Source: CAIWHR01 sp963781285 (GTDB lineage Bacteria; Pseudomonadota; Gammaproteobacteria; Burkholderiales; Casimicrobiaceae). Taken from it: 64,000 bases of DNA. Every line of letters starts with the position of its first letter. Position 1 is the stretch's first letter. The stretch spans positions 347,471 to 411,470 of the forward strand of contig CAWAFI010000008.1 of NCBI GenBank assembly GCA_963781285.1. Direction: 5' to 3'. The notes beneath the pieces are model-generated. The model had not been told where the DNA came from, did no database searches, and saw only the letters and a list, made by a program, of their open reading frames with translations. The position numbers and the translations under genes were made by a program. Of this stretch, positions 43,940 through 52,337 are shown one piece after another.

Positions 43940-45202
43940 ATGCCCGGAACGGCGATGGCCCGGGCGGCAACGACGACGGACCTTGATGGGTCGCCGGTTC
44001 GCGAACCGGCGCTCGCATCGACGCTCGCTGTCGAAGGTCCGCCCGGGCCGGAGACCGGTCCGCTGTTCCCGGCGGTCTGGGAGAAATGGAATTCCGTCGA
44101 CGCCGATCGGCTGGCCGCTGCGGTGGCGTTCTACACGGTTTTGTCGCTGGCACCGCTGCTCATTCTGGTGGTCGCGGTCGGAAGCTGGTGGGTGGGCGCG
44201 GACGCCACGCGGCACTACCTGTCGACGCAGATCGCGGACCTGATCGGGCGCGAAGGCGGGGAGCTCGTCGATCGCCTCGTGAGTGGCCGTGACGTTCCCT
44301 CGGCGCTCGACGGCTGGGGCGCGTGGCTGGGCATGGCGATCACGGCCATCGGCGCAACGGCAACGTTTGCCGAGCTGCAGCACGCGCTCAATCGGATCTT
44401 CGGCGAGATTCCCCGCCCGGCGATGACGGCGTTGCTGCGGGCCCGAGTCCTGTCGTTCGGACTCGTGCTCGGGACGGGGTTTCTGCTGGTGGCGTCGCTC
44501 GTGCTCTCGGCGGCATTGACGATGCTCGTCGATCGTGGGGCGCAGAACGCCTCCGTCCGCGCAGGCGCAATCGTCCACGAGCTGGCGGGATTCGTGGTTA
44601 TCGCAATGGCCTTTGCGGCGCTGCTGCGGGTTCTGCCGGATCGGCCACCACACGGGAGGCAGGTCTGGACAGGCGCGATCGTCAGTGCCGCGCTGTTCGC
44701 GGGCGGCAAGTACGCCATCGGCTGGTACGTGACGCGTTTTGCGCTGGGTTCGGCCTACGGCGCCGCCGGGACGGTCGTCGTCATCATGCTGTGGATCTAC
44801 TTCTCGGTGGCTACTTTCCTCGCCGGCGCCGTACTGGCGAGCCTCATTTCCGGCGGCCGGGCGCGCGATACGGGCGGATGGCACTGCAAGCGAACCCGGT
44901 ATGGATCCGGTCGCGCGGCGACTGCGCGCACCGTCATCGTGACGCCGGAGTCGGGCCGCGCGACGATTACAGTAGCTCGGGTGACCGCTCAAGCCCGCAC
45001 CAGGATTTCGACCGAAGGCGGCACCGCGCCGATCGGCGCGGCCATCACGCGGTCGCCTCGCCGCTCGAATGCGACGTCGACCCGGTGGCTGCCGACCGCG
45101 AGCTCGCGCACCGCAAGGTGCTCGATCTCGCGAGGCAGTTCCGGCCGATCGACGCGCAGCGCGCCGTTCAGGCCATCGACCGTGATGCCGAGGCACGCCT
45201 GA
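43940..45202 (+). CDS. YihY/BrkB family membrane protein, abnormal C-terminus
   Basis: An inner-membrane protein of the YihY family (once called RNase BN). Hallmarks: DRLAAAVAFYTVLSLAPLLI, ATFAELQHALNRIFGEIPRP, SFGLVLGTGFLLVASLVLSA, GKYAIGWYVTRFALGSAYGA and AGTVVVIMLWIYFSVATFLA. After about 44870 the sequence no longer looks like the family and runs 214 bases antisense into the debranching-enzyme gene. A single inserted base there would move the stop to 44942 and remove the overlap, as in other damaged genes here. The start is uncertain (GTG 43883 or ATG 43931-43954). Confidence 0.82.
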   Translation: MPGTAMARAATTTDLDGSPVREPALASTLAVEGPPGPETGPLFPAVWEKWNSVDADRLAAAVAFYTVLSLAPLLILVVAVGSWWVGADATRHYLSTQIADLIGREGGELVDRLVSGRDVPSALDGWGAWLGMAITAIGATATFAELQHALNRIFGEIPRPAMTALLRARVLSFGLVLGTGFLLVASLVLSAALTMLVDRGAQNASVRAGAIVHELAGFVVIAMAFAALLRVLPDRPPHGRQVWTGAIVSAALFAGGKYAIGWYVTRFALGSAYGAAGTVVVIMLWIYFSVATFLAGAVLASLISGGRARDTGGWHCKRTRYGSGRAATARTVIVTPESGRATITVARVTAQARTRISTEGGTAPIGAAITRSPRRSNATSTRWLPTASSRTARCSISRGSSGRSTRSAPFRPSTVMPRHA

Positions 45203-47080
45203 AGCATCATGAACACAGCACCGGAAGACCATGCCTGCGGCAGGCAGGCAACGGGGTAGCCGACGGGCGGCTCGCCGGTGCTGCGCACGAAACCGCAATA
45301 CAACTCCGGGAGCCTCATTCCGAAGTGGACCGCCGCACGGAACAACTCGCTCAAGAGCTGCGCGGCGGCCCGACGATGCCCGTAGGCGGCCATGCCGGCG
45401 GCGCAGAGCGCCGTATCGTGGGGCCAGACCGAGCCGTTGTGATACGACATCGGATTGAAACGCGGCTGGTCGTCGGCGAGCGTGCGCAGCCCCCAACCGT
45501 TGTTGAACGCCGCCGACAGGAGCTGCTCGACGACGCGCGTGGCGTGCTGCGGCGAAGGCAGGCCGGTATAGAGCAGGTGCCCGGGGTTCGACGCCCGCAC
45601 GCGGCACGGTCGTCCCGAACCGTCGATGGCAATCGCGTAGAAGCCGAGGTCAGGCAGCCAGAAGCGCTTCTCGACCGCGGCGCGCAACTCCTTCGCGCGC
45701 CGGCGCCACTCCTGCGCGCGCTGGATGTCGCCTCGGCGTTCGGCGAGCCAGGCCATCGCCTGCCGCGCCGCGTAGACGTAGCCTTGGACTTCGACCAATG
45801 CGACGGGCGGCTCCGCCATCGTGCCGTCGGCATGAAAGATCGAATCGGCGCTGTCCTTCCAGCCCTGGTTCACGAGACCGGTGCTGTTCGTACGGGCGTA
45901 GTCAACGAATCCGTCGCGGTTCGAGTCACCCGGGCCGTCGATCCACGCCAGAGCCGCCTCGAGCGCAGGCCACAGGCGATCGACGAGGGCAAGGTCGCCG
46001 GTCCGCCGCGCGTAGGCGCCTGCCAGCAGCAGGAACAGTGGCGTCGTGTCGACGCCGCCGTAGTAGCGCCGAAACGGCACTTCGCCCACCGCCGCCAACT
46101 CGCTCTTGCGCGTTTCGTGGAGGATCTTTCCCGGGGCCGCGTCGTCGAAGGCGGATGTCTCCCGCGCCTGGCTCTGCGCCAGGAATTGCAGCACGCCGCG
46201 CGCAAGCGACGAATCGAGCCAAAGCAGCTGCAGGGCGGTCACGACGCCGTCGCGTCCGAACGGCGTGGAAAACCACGGAATTCCTGCGAACGGATAGGGT
46301 CCCGTGGGCATTTCGGTGATGAGCAATGCGAGATCGGCGCGCGATTTCTCGAGCCACGTCTGGAATGGCCCGGGCGGACAGTGGAGCGAGCCGCCGTGGC
46401 GGCGTTTGCGCCGCATCGCACGATGCGCCTGGGCGGCCGCGCTGCCGGAAGCGATCGCAGCCAGGCGTGGCCGCGGGTTCAACTCCGATTTCGAGATAGA
46501 GCCTGAGCCTTGCGTGCCGGGGAAGCTTGAGGGTGAATTCGGCCGCGTCCTGCACGAGCCGATCGGGCCGCTGCGAGAAGGCAACCACGCAAGAGCGTAC
46601 GACGCCGTCCAGGCCTTCGTAGGCGAGCGTCACGGCGGCATCGTCGAGCTGCGGCGACAGCATGCGGCCGCGGTGAAGGCGCGTGTGCCCACGTACTTCG
46701 AAGATGTCCGCGAAATCGGTCGCGAAGCCGAAATGCAGCGGCGCCGGCACCTCGTGCTCGCCGTAGTTGGTCAACGTGAGTTGCTCGTAGAGACGACCAT
46801 CCCAGAGCAGACGCGTACGTTCGATGTGGATCACGCCTTCCGGCGTCAGGCGTCCGCCGAGCTGTGGGAGAGGACGATTGGTCACGTTGGCACGGAAGTA
46901 CACGTTGTCCTGGCTCACGCCGGAGCTCAGCAGCGAGGGCGCCTCCCCCCCGACGGTCAGGCTAAATCGCGACAGGAGCCTGGTGTCGTGATAGAACAGA
47001 CCGTCGCCATCGCCGGTGATGTTGCCCAGCGCGTCGGCAACCAGAAACTCGTCGTTGTACTTAAGCGCGTAGCGCCTCAT
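44989..47080 (-). CDS. Amylo-alpha-1,6-glucosidase/glycogen debranching-type enzyme (one frameshift)
   Basis: A two-domain glycan enzyme. The N-terminal GDE_N-type domain starts MRRYALKYNDEFLVADALGN and has GLFYHDTRLLSRFSLTVGG; the C-terminal (alpha/alpha)6 domain has PYPFAGIPWFSTPFGRDGVV, GKILHETRKSEL, RYYGGVDTTPLFLLLAGAYA, GLVNQGWKDSADSI and SYHNGSVWPHDTALCAAGMA. The halves lie in different frames, with a shift between about 46420 and 46490; removing one base gives 697 codons. It overlaps the upstream GT4 gene by 20 bases, forming a two-gene unit for glycogen- or trehalose-type glucan metabolism. Confidence 0.87.
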
Positions 47081-48171
47081 CGTGGTCCGCGGCCAAGTCC
47101 TCGGCCCGGTGGCGAGGCTTCCCCTGTGCGCGGGGCGCCAGTCGGCCGAGCCGGGAATAGAGCCCAAGGTAGTGCTTGGACATCGTCGCGACCGAAAAGC
47201 GCCGTTCGAAGGTTGCGCGGATGCGCGCCCGGTCGAGGCTGTCTATCCGTTGGACCGCGGCAACGGCCTCGCCGATGGACCGGACGACGAACCCGGTCAC
47301 GCCGTGGTCGACGATTTCGCGCACGGAGCCGACGTCCCACGCGATCACCGGCGTGCCGCAGGCCATCGCTTCGATCATCACCAAGCCGAACGGCTCGGGC
47401 CAGTCGATGGGAAAGATCAGCGCCGCCGCGCCGCCGAGGAGGTCGCTCTTGGCGGAATCGCCAATCTCGCCCAGGAATTCCACAAAGGGGCCCTTCAGCA
47501 TCGGCTGGACGACCTCGCGAAAATACGCGGCGTCCACCGCGTCGACCTTCGCAGCGAGCTTGACCGGGGCCGCCACGCGTTGCGCAATCTCGATCGCACG
47601 ATCGGGGCGCTTTTCCGGCGAAATGCGCCCGACGAAAGCGAGATAACCGCGATGCGCCGCCGAGTAGGTGTACAGACGCGGGGGGACACCGTGATGCACG
47701 GTCGCGAGCCAGTTCGCGAACGGCAGCGGGTGGCGCTGACTGTTGGAAATCGAGACCAGCGGGAAGGCCGGCCAGCGCCGGTACACGTTAGGGAGGTCGG
47801 CGAGATCGAGCCGGCCATGCAAAGTGGTCACCGTGCGTTCCGCAAGGCGCTCGAACAACGGGAAATGAATGAGATCGATATGGAAATGAAGGACGTCGAA
47901 CTCGCCGGCGCGCTCGCGCACCTCGTGCAGCATCGCAAGATGCGCGGCGACGTCGGACTTCAGGGGGCTGGGGTCGAGTCGAATTGCCTGCTCACGCATC
48001 GGTACGAGACGCGCCGACCGTGCGGGCATCGCCGCTGGCGAAAAGCGTGACGTCGTGACCAAGTTCCACGAGCGAATCCGTCAAGTGGGCGACGACGCGT
48101 TCGGTGCCACCGTAGAGACGGGGCGGCACCGCTTCGGCCAGCGGCGCGATCTGCGCGATTTTCAAGGGCAT
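47061..48171 (-). CDS. Glycosyltransferase family 4 (one frameshift)
   Basis: A GT-B fold sugar transferase. The N-terminus from the ATG at 48171 (AAGGAG six bases before) reads MPLKIAQIAPLAEAVPPRLY, GGTERVVAHLTDSLVELGHD and VTLFASGDA; then one extra base at 48014-48015 (GTCGGCGCG, expected GTCGCGCG) shifts the frame. The rest continues RLVPMREQAIRLDPSPLKSD to the GT4 core EPFGLVMIEAMACGTPVIAW, with the EX7E donor-binding motif. Correction gives 370 codons. A sigma-54-like element is at 48298-48313. The acceptor is unknown. Confidence 0.88.
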
Positions 48172-48297
48172 TCAGAACTCCTTGGAACACAGGGAAAGGC
48201 ATGCAAGCGACCGGGTGACTGGTTCCAAACTACCGTTTCCGAACGTGGCGCACTGTCGGCGTAGTCCGATTCCATTGTAGGGAGCAGAGAAATGACG

Positions 48298-48313
48298 AGC
48301 AACGGCATCGCCA
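48298..48313 (-). promoter_or_regulatory. Sigma-54-like promoter facing the GT4 gene
   Basis: On the minus strand TGGCGATGCCGTTGCT keeps GG-N10-GC and TTGCT but has GA for AC in the -24 box. It lies about 127 bp upstream of the GT4 start codon. Weaker than the other copies. Confidence 0.45.
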
Positions 48314-48336
48314 TGCCGTAGGCCCTTGTCGTTCGC

Positions 48337-48358
48337 GTCCTACGGACAATTCAGACGG
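48337..48358 (+). promoter_or_regulatory. Conserved upstream element of the DUF883-like paralogue
   Basis: The 22-mer starts GTCCTACG and ends TCAGACGG, and differs from the minus-strand copy at 25214-25235 at two positions. It is 102 bp before the start codon of the paralogous gene. Further downstream both loci also share AGTACGGG and GGACGCG blocks. Confidence 0.55.
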
Positions 48359-48460
48359 CGCTGATAGGTCGTCGCAAGACAAATGTCGAGAGTACGGGGT
48401 ACGGACGCGAGACTTCCTTTTCCGCGGCGTCCAACATCCACATTTCGAAAGGACACCACC

Positions 48461-48829
48461 ATGGATCGATCCCTGACGATGGGCGGGAATGCCTCCCTCG
48501 GGGGCAGCGCGAATCCGCTGTCCAACTCCGCAACCAATGCCAAAGGCGAAGGCGCCACCCAGAGCGCGCACCAAACCGTCGACAAAGTCGCCGACAGGGC
48601 ATCAGCCCAAGTTGATCGTCTGAGCGGAGCGGCGCATCAGGCGGTGAACAGCGCGGCGGACGCTGTGACATCGGCCACCGATTGGGCGTCGGGTATTCCC
48701 GAGCAGGCGAAGCAGGTGCAGACGCGGATCACCGAGGCCGCGTGCGCCTCGATTCGCGCCCGCCCGATCTCGACGGTCGCGGGCGCGCTGGCCGTCGGTT
48801 ATCTGCTTGGCCGCCTGGCGCGCTTCTGA
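48461..48829 (+). CDS. DUF883/ElaB-like membrane-anchored protein, second copy
   Basis: A 122-residue paralogue of 24760-25128, identical in length. MDRSLTMGGNASLGGSANPL, AHQTVDKVADRASAQVDRLS and a C-terminal anchor IRARPISTVAGALAVGYLLG plus RLARF. GAAAGGA precedes the ATG. A hemerythrin-domain gene follows 37 bp downstream. The duplication includes the promoter region, so both copies are probably under one regulator. Confidence 0.87.
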   Translation: MDRSLTMGGNASLGGSANPLSNSATNAKGEGATQSAHQTVDKVADRASAQVDRLSGAAHQAVNSAADAVTSATDWASGIPEQAKQVQTRITEAACASIRARPISTVAGALAVGYLLGRLARF

Positions 48830-48866
48830 TCGCAATCGTGATCACGCCTTTCACCGGAGACCGACG

Positions 48867-49427
48867 ATGCCTCGAGTAGCCAGCCGGATGCCGCACCGCA
48901 GGAAAACATTGACCGCACTGGACGTCCTGAAGTCCGACCACGCGGAAGTCAAGAAACTGTTCAAGCAGTTCGAACGATTCCATAAGAACGGAGATAGCGA
49001 CGGGATGCAGCATGTCGCGCAAGCCGCATGCAAGGCGCTCAGCATTCACGCGCAGATCGAAGAGGAGATCTTCTACCCGACCCTACGAGAACGCGCCGAC
49101 GCCAAGGACGCACTCGACGAAGCCGATGTCGAGCACAGCCACATCAAGGAACTCGTCGGGCAGCTCGAAGCCTCGCAACCGGCGGATGATCTGTTCGCGG
49201 CCCGATTCACGGTCCTGTCCGAATACGTCCAGCACCACGTCGACGAGGAAGAAAGTACGATCTTCTCGAAGGCGCGGAAGGCCGAGTGCGACTTCGTTGC
49301 ACTTGGCGAGCAGCTCCTCGCGCGGAAGGCAGAACTGGGCGCCGGCGGGGAGCCGGTTCCTCCTGGCGCGCTCGCAAGGCGTGGCGCGGTAGCGACCAAC
49401 CGCAACGGACAACGCGTGGCGCGATAG
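48867..49427 (+). CDS. Hemerythrin HHE domain protein
   Basis: A 186-residue four-helix bundle that binds a di-iron centre. Ligand motifs: DVLKSDHAEVKKLFKQF, ALSIHAQIEEEIFYPTLRE, EADVEHSHIKELVGQLE and EYVQHHVDEEESTIFSKA. Such proteins carry oxygen or sense nitric oxide and oxidative stress. The C-terminal 30 residues are disordered. Start at 48867 follows GGAGACC. It sits directly after the DUF883-like gene and is probably co-expressed with it. Confidence 0.92.
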   Translation: MPRVASRMPHRRKTLTALDVLKSDHAEVKKLFKQFERFHKNGDSDGMQHVAQAACKALSIHAQIEEEIFYPTLRERADAKDALDEADVEHSHIKELVGQLEASQPADDLFAARFTVLSEYVQHHVDEEESTIFSKARKAECDFVALGEQLLARKAELGAGGEPVPPGALARRGAVATNRNGQRVAR

Positions 49428-49544
49428 TCGAACTCCGCGAACGCCCGGCCGCTCGGCGACGCGCCAGATTGTGGGGCGCGTTTGTCGATTGGAATCGCGA
49501 CGGTGCCATCTCTTGAATCCCGATAGACGAATCAGGACTCCACG

Positions 49545-49619
49545 ATGCGCTCGATCCTGCTCTGGCTGCTTGGGGTGCCGATACCGATCATCATTCTGGT
49601 TTGGCTGTTCTATCACTAA
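49545..49619 (+). CDS. 24-residue hydrophobic peptide
   Basis: MRSILLWLLGVPIPIIILVW plus LFYH: one hydrophobic helix with a central GxPxP kink. Peptides of this exact shape are conserved across many Alpha- and Betaproteobacteria, which supports translation despite the short length. The ribosome site is modest (AGGACTCC). It lies between the hemerythrin and DUF6328 genes. Function unknown. Confidence 0.6.
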   Translation: MRSILLWLLGVPIPIIILVWLFYH

Positions 49620-49639
49620 CGCTTGGGCGACCGCGCCTG

Positions 49640-49655
49640 CAGGTGCCGGCACCTG
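49640..49655. repeat. Perfect 16-bp palindrome
   Basis: CAGGTGCCGGCACCTG is self-complementary over all 16 bases. It lies 21 bp after the 24-residue peptide gene and just before the DUF6328 frame. It could be an operator or a short terminator-like hairpin; no T-run follows. Confidence 0.45.
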
Positions 49656-49665
49656 ACGGACGCGA

Positions 49666-50223
49666 ATGACGGCTGAAAATCTCGGATCGGGGCGGACGCG
49701 CCGAGGTAGGAGGCGGCTAGGGCGTGAGGAGACGCGCGCCAACGGTAGAGAGGAGGGAAATCGCACGCAGGTCGAGACGCTGCAAGATCAGGCGCACAGC
49801 ACGCATGAGGAGGCCCGAATGGTGCTCCCCGGCATACAGGCGCTCTTCGGTTTTCAGCTGATAGCCGTGTTCAGCACGCAGTTTTTCGATCTGGACGGAG
49901 CCAATCGGCTACTGCACTTGGCTGCGCTCGTGTTCGTCGCGATCGCCATCGGATTGATCATGGCACCGGCGTCCTATCGCCGGCTGGCAGAACCTACGCG
50001 TATATCGGGCCACTGGATACGACTTTCGTCACGGGTGATCGCCTGGGCGATGGCAGCCCTGATGGTCGCGATCAGCCTCGATATCTACCTCGTCGCCTTC
50101 ATGATCACTGGCGATGCCGTGCTTGCGGTAATCGTGGGCGGAGGCGTCGCTTGCTTCCTCGCGTGGCTGTGGTTCGCAATGCCCATGCTCGGGGGGCCGC
50201 GCGCACGCTCGCCGCGCGATTGA
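49666..50223 (+). CDS. DUF6328 family membrane protein
   Basis: Up to 185 residues. The conserved part starts around residue 50 (EEARMVLPGIQALFGFQLIA) and contains four hydrophobic helices (LHLAALVFVAIAIGLIMAPA, VIAWAMAALMVAISLDIYLV, VLAVIVGGGVACFLAWLW). The motif EARMVLPGxQALxGFQ is characteristic of the DUF6328 family. The first 35 residues are Arg-rich and may be untranslated; no ribosome site is convincing. Function unknown. Confidence 0.75.
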   Translation: MTAENLGSGRTRRGRRRLGREETRANGREEGNRTQVETLQDQAHSTHEEARMVLPGIQALFGFQLIAVFSTQFFDLDGANRLLHLAALVFVAIAIGLIMAPASYRRLAEPTRISGHWIRLSSRVIAWAMAALMVAISLDIYLVAFMITGDAVLAVIVGGGVACFLAWLWFAMPMLGGPRARSPRD

Positions 50224-50298
50224 GCCCGGGCGTTCCGAGAAACGGCCAGCGGCGCGGCGCGTCGCTGGCCGTATGGTTTGAGCTATCGAGCCAGCTTA

Positions 50299-50799
50299 TC
50301 AGTCGTTGGGATTGCCCATCGTCGAGCCGGCGCTCGTCCGCGGGTCTCGGGACCGGAGATCGCTTTCCCAGTAGGGCGGCGCGTCGTAGTAGGAGTGCAG
50401 ATCCTTGGCCCAGGTCGGATCGGCCATCGCGGGCCAATGATCCTTGTCGAAACCGGGCGCGCTTTCGAGCCGTTCCTTGGCAATATTCAGGATGAAGCAT
50501 TCCTGATCCGTGTCCAGGGTGAGTGCCGACCATGGAATCGCGAACAACTTGTTGCCCATGCCAAGAAAGCCGCCAAACGACAAGACGGCGTACGCGATCC
50601 GGCCGGTGGTGACGTCGAGCATGATCGCTTCGATCTTGCCGAGATCATCGCCGCTGTCATTGACGACCGAATTGCCGATCAATGTTCCAGCATCCATGAT
50701 TTGAGGGCCCGGACCATCGGTGTGCTCCTCGGTGCCAACGATCGACGCGCCGCCGCCGCTGCGCGGTCCGGTGGGGGGAAGGGTAGTGCGTGTGACCAT
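50299..50799 (-). CDS. PRC-barrel domain protein
   Basis: A 166-residue soluble protein with a PRC-barrel: MDAGTLIGNSVVNDSGDDLG, KIEAIMLDVTTGRIAYAVLS, FGGFLGMGNKLFAIPWSALT. PRC-barrels occur in photosynthetic reaction centres, RimM and many stress-related stand-alone proteins. The N-terminal 30 and C-terminal 45 residues are polar and variable. CAGGAG lies before the ATG. It belongs with the other general-stress genes around it; no specific activity can be inferred. Confidence 0.9.
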   Translation of the reverse strand: MVTRTTLPPTGPRSGGGASIVGTEEHTDGPGPQIMDAGTLIGNSVVNDSGDDLGKIEAIMLDVTTGRIAYAVLSFGGFLGMGNKLFAIPWSALTLDTDQECFILNIAKERLESAPGFDKDHWPAMADPTWAKDLHSYYDAPPYWESDLRSRDPRTSAGSTMGNPND

Positions 50800-51206
50800 G
50801 AAATTCTCCTGAACAGATCTTGGTTACGTGGTGATGCCCCGGTGTCAGCAATTCGGTTACACACCGTCAACGCTGGTGGGGAACCCTGCGGCTTCGGCGT
50901 CGACGCGAGCCTTGCATTGCAACCCCATGCCGTGTTGCTCGCGGCTGTCCGAAGTGCCACGATATGATCTGCTACGATGAAACGTTTGTTTGTCAGCGGC
51001 GTCTGATTTGCCGGTAGGACTTCAGCTTACTGTGCGCCCGCGAGGCAAGGTGCGGGTTTGCATGTGCAGCTGTGCTGTGATGCTCTGGTGAAATCTCGTT
51101 GCCCATCTGCACGCAAAAAAAGGCGGATGCAAGCATCCGCCTTAGGGAGTCCGGGGAGGGAGAGCCCGCGGACTGTCTGTCCCAGGGAGGGACAGAGGGG
51201 ACTTTG
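50800..51206. other. Intergenic region, PRC-barrel leader and terminator
   Basis: No gene is supported in these 407 bases. The left part is the 5' region of the PRC-barrel gene; the right part holds the intrinsic terminator at 51114-51143. A GGCATGGGGTTGC element with GG-N9-GC spacing (one base short of sigma-54 spacing) is at 50920-50932 on the minus strand. Confidence 0.5.
51114..51143 (-). terminator. Intrinsic terminator of the CsbD operon
   Basis: On the minus strand AAGGCGGATGC and GCATCCGCCTT form an 11-bp stem with a minimal loop, followed by a run of seven T. It lies 63 bp after the stop codon of the Cys-repeat protein gene, the last gene of the csbD-type unit. Confidence 0.88.
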
Positions 51207-51758
51207 TTATTTCCGGTACTTCGCCTTGGCGTTGGCGACGCAGCTATCCTTCTCCGCGCCCGAGAACGCATCGCACTTTTCCAGCGCGACCTTGTAGTCC
51301 GCGTCGAGCTTGTCTTCGCGGGCATCCTGGCGCGCGGCGGCGACTTTTTCGTTCGCCTTTGCGTCGGCCTTGGCCTTGACTTCGGCCGCCTTGGCTTCCT
51401 TCATGCAGACGTCCTTGTCGTTTCCCGTCTTGGCGTCACATTTCGCCTTGGCGACGTCGTAGTCGGCGTCGGCCGCCTCGATCTTCGCTTCGGTGCGCGC
51501 CTTGTCGGTGTTCTTGTACTGCGCTTCGGCTTCTGCCTTGGCCTTCTTCTCAGCGGCCTTGGCCTCGGCGATGCAGACGTCCTTCGGATTGCCGGCAAGT
51601 CTGTCGCATTGCGCCCGCGCCGCTTTGTAGTCCATCGCTGCACGCTCCTTAGCGGCGCTATAGTCGCTTGACGTCATCGCGGCGCCGATGGCCAGCGTCG
51701 GCACGGCGAGACCGATGATGAATCCTTCAAGCAATCGATGAAGTGTCGGTTTGGTCAT
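51207..51758 (-). CDS. Ala/Lys-rich exported protein with cysteine-pair repeats
   Basis: A 183-residue protein. The first 28 residues resemble a signal peptide (LLEGFIIGLAVPTLAIGAAM). The mature part is helical and repetitive: three units each carry two cysteines ten residues apart (CDRLAGNPKDVC, CDAKTGNDKDVC, CDAFSGAEKDSC) followed by xEAKAAExKAKAxA. Disulfides closing short helical hairpins in the periplasm are likely. The start codon shares one base with the csbD-type stop codon (TAATG). It ends in a strong terminator. No known function. Confidence 0.8.
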   Translation of the reverse strand: MTKPTLHRLLEGFIIGLAVPTLAIGAAMTSSDYSAAKERAAMDYKAARAQCDRLAGNPKDVCIAEAKAAEKKAKAEAEAQYKNTDKARTEAKIEAADADYDVAKAKCDAKTGNDKDVCMKEAKAAEVKAKADAKANEKVAAARQDAREDKLDADYKVALEKCDAFSGAEKDSCVANAKAKYRK

Positions 51759-52018
51759 TATGGATTCCTCATGGTTCGTTCCGCTTGGCTACCGACATCG
51801 CCGGCGCCGGGCCTCCAGGTCTCGTAACGATGTTCGAACTTGTCGATCTGGCGCTCGGCTTCTTCCTTGCTGATTCCGTATGCCTCCTGGAGCTTTCCGG
51901 TGAGCTGATCGCGCTTGCCTGCGATGATGTCGAGCTGATCATCGGTGAGCTTGCCCCACTGCTCCTTTACCTTGCCCTTGAATTGCTTCCAGTTGCCTTC
52001 CACTTGGTCCCAGTTCAT
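51758..52018 (-). CDS. CsbD family stress protein
   Basis: An 86-residue CsbD-like protein: MNWDQVEGNWKQFKGKVKEQ, WGKLTDDQLDIIAGKRDQLT, GKLQEAYGISKEEAERQIDK. CsbD proteins are abundant general-stress proteins of unknown mechanism. GGAGG lies five bases before the ATG at 52018. It heads a two-gene transcript with the cysteine-repeat protein and has a sigma-54-type promoter 53 bp upstream. Confidence 0.93.
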   Translation of the reverse strand: MNWDQVEGNWKQFKGKVKEQWGKLTDDQLDIIAGKRDQLTGKLQEAYGISKEEAERQIDKFEHRYETWRPGAGDVGSQAERTMRNP

Positions 52019-52337
52019 TTGATCCTCCAAGGTTTCGATGGGCGGACGCCCAGCGAGTCCCTAGCTAAGAGCAGCGAGCGTGCCAAGCCATAAAGCAATG
52101 GAAAACATGTACTTGGAAGTTCGTGGTCGATAGGCAATTGCAGAAAATCGTGCGCGCCCGGTATTTTTTTCCGCGCGCGGCAAATGGAAAAAGAAGCGAG
52201 ACAACTTGGAACATGGGGCGGCAACCGGAACTCCGGCGTCCAGCGGCCCCGCAAATGGCCGGACTTCGGCTGCGTCAGGCGGCGGTCGGCGCGGCAAAGG
52301 TATCGTCGAGGTCGCGCCGCATTACGGCACCAGCTGG
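52019..52337. other. Intergenic region upstream of CsbD gene
   Basis: About 320 bases with no supported gene. The sigma-54-type promoter of the CsbD gene is at 52070-52085; the remainder separates it from the next minus-strand kinase gene and shows no clear terminator. Confidence 0.5.
52070..52085 (-). promoter_or_regulatory. Sigma-54-type promoter, CsbD operon
   Basis: On the minus strand TGGCACGCTCGCTGCT matches TGGCACG-N4-YTGCW with GG-N10-GC spacing. It is 53 bp upstream of the CsbD start codon. Confidence 0.75.

Noticed and set aside
43822..43986. 54-codon frame between the YqjK-like gene and YihY
   Set aside because: It largely overlaps the YihY 5' region, has no ribosome site and no recognisable similarity.
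44323..46506. Long plus-strand open frame of 727 codons
   Set aside because: It overlaps YihY out of frame and the debranching enzyme antisense; no domain and biased composition.
50920..50932. GGCATGGGGTTGC before the PRC-barrel gene as another sigma-54 promoter
   Set aside because: GG and GC are 9 bp apart instead of 10, and sigma-54 spacing is strict.
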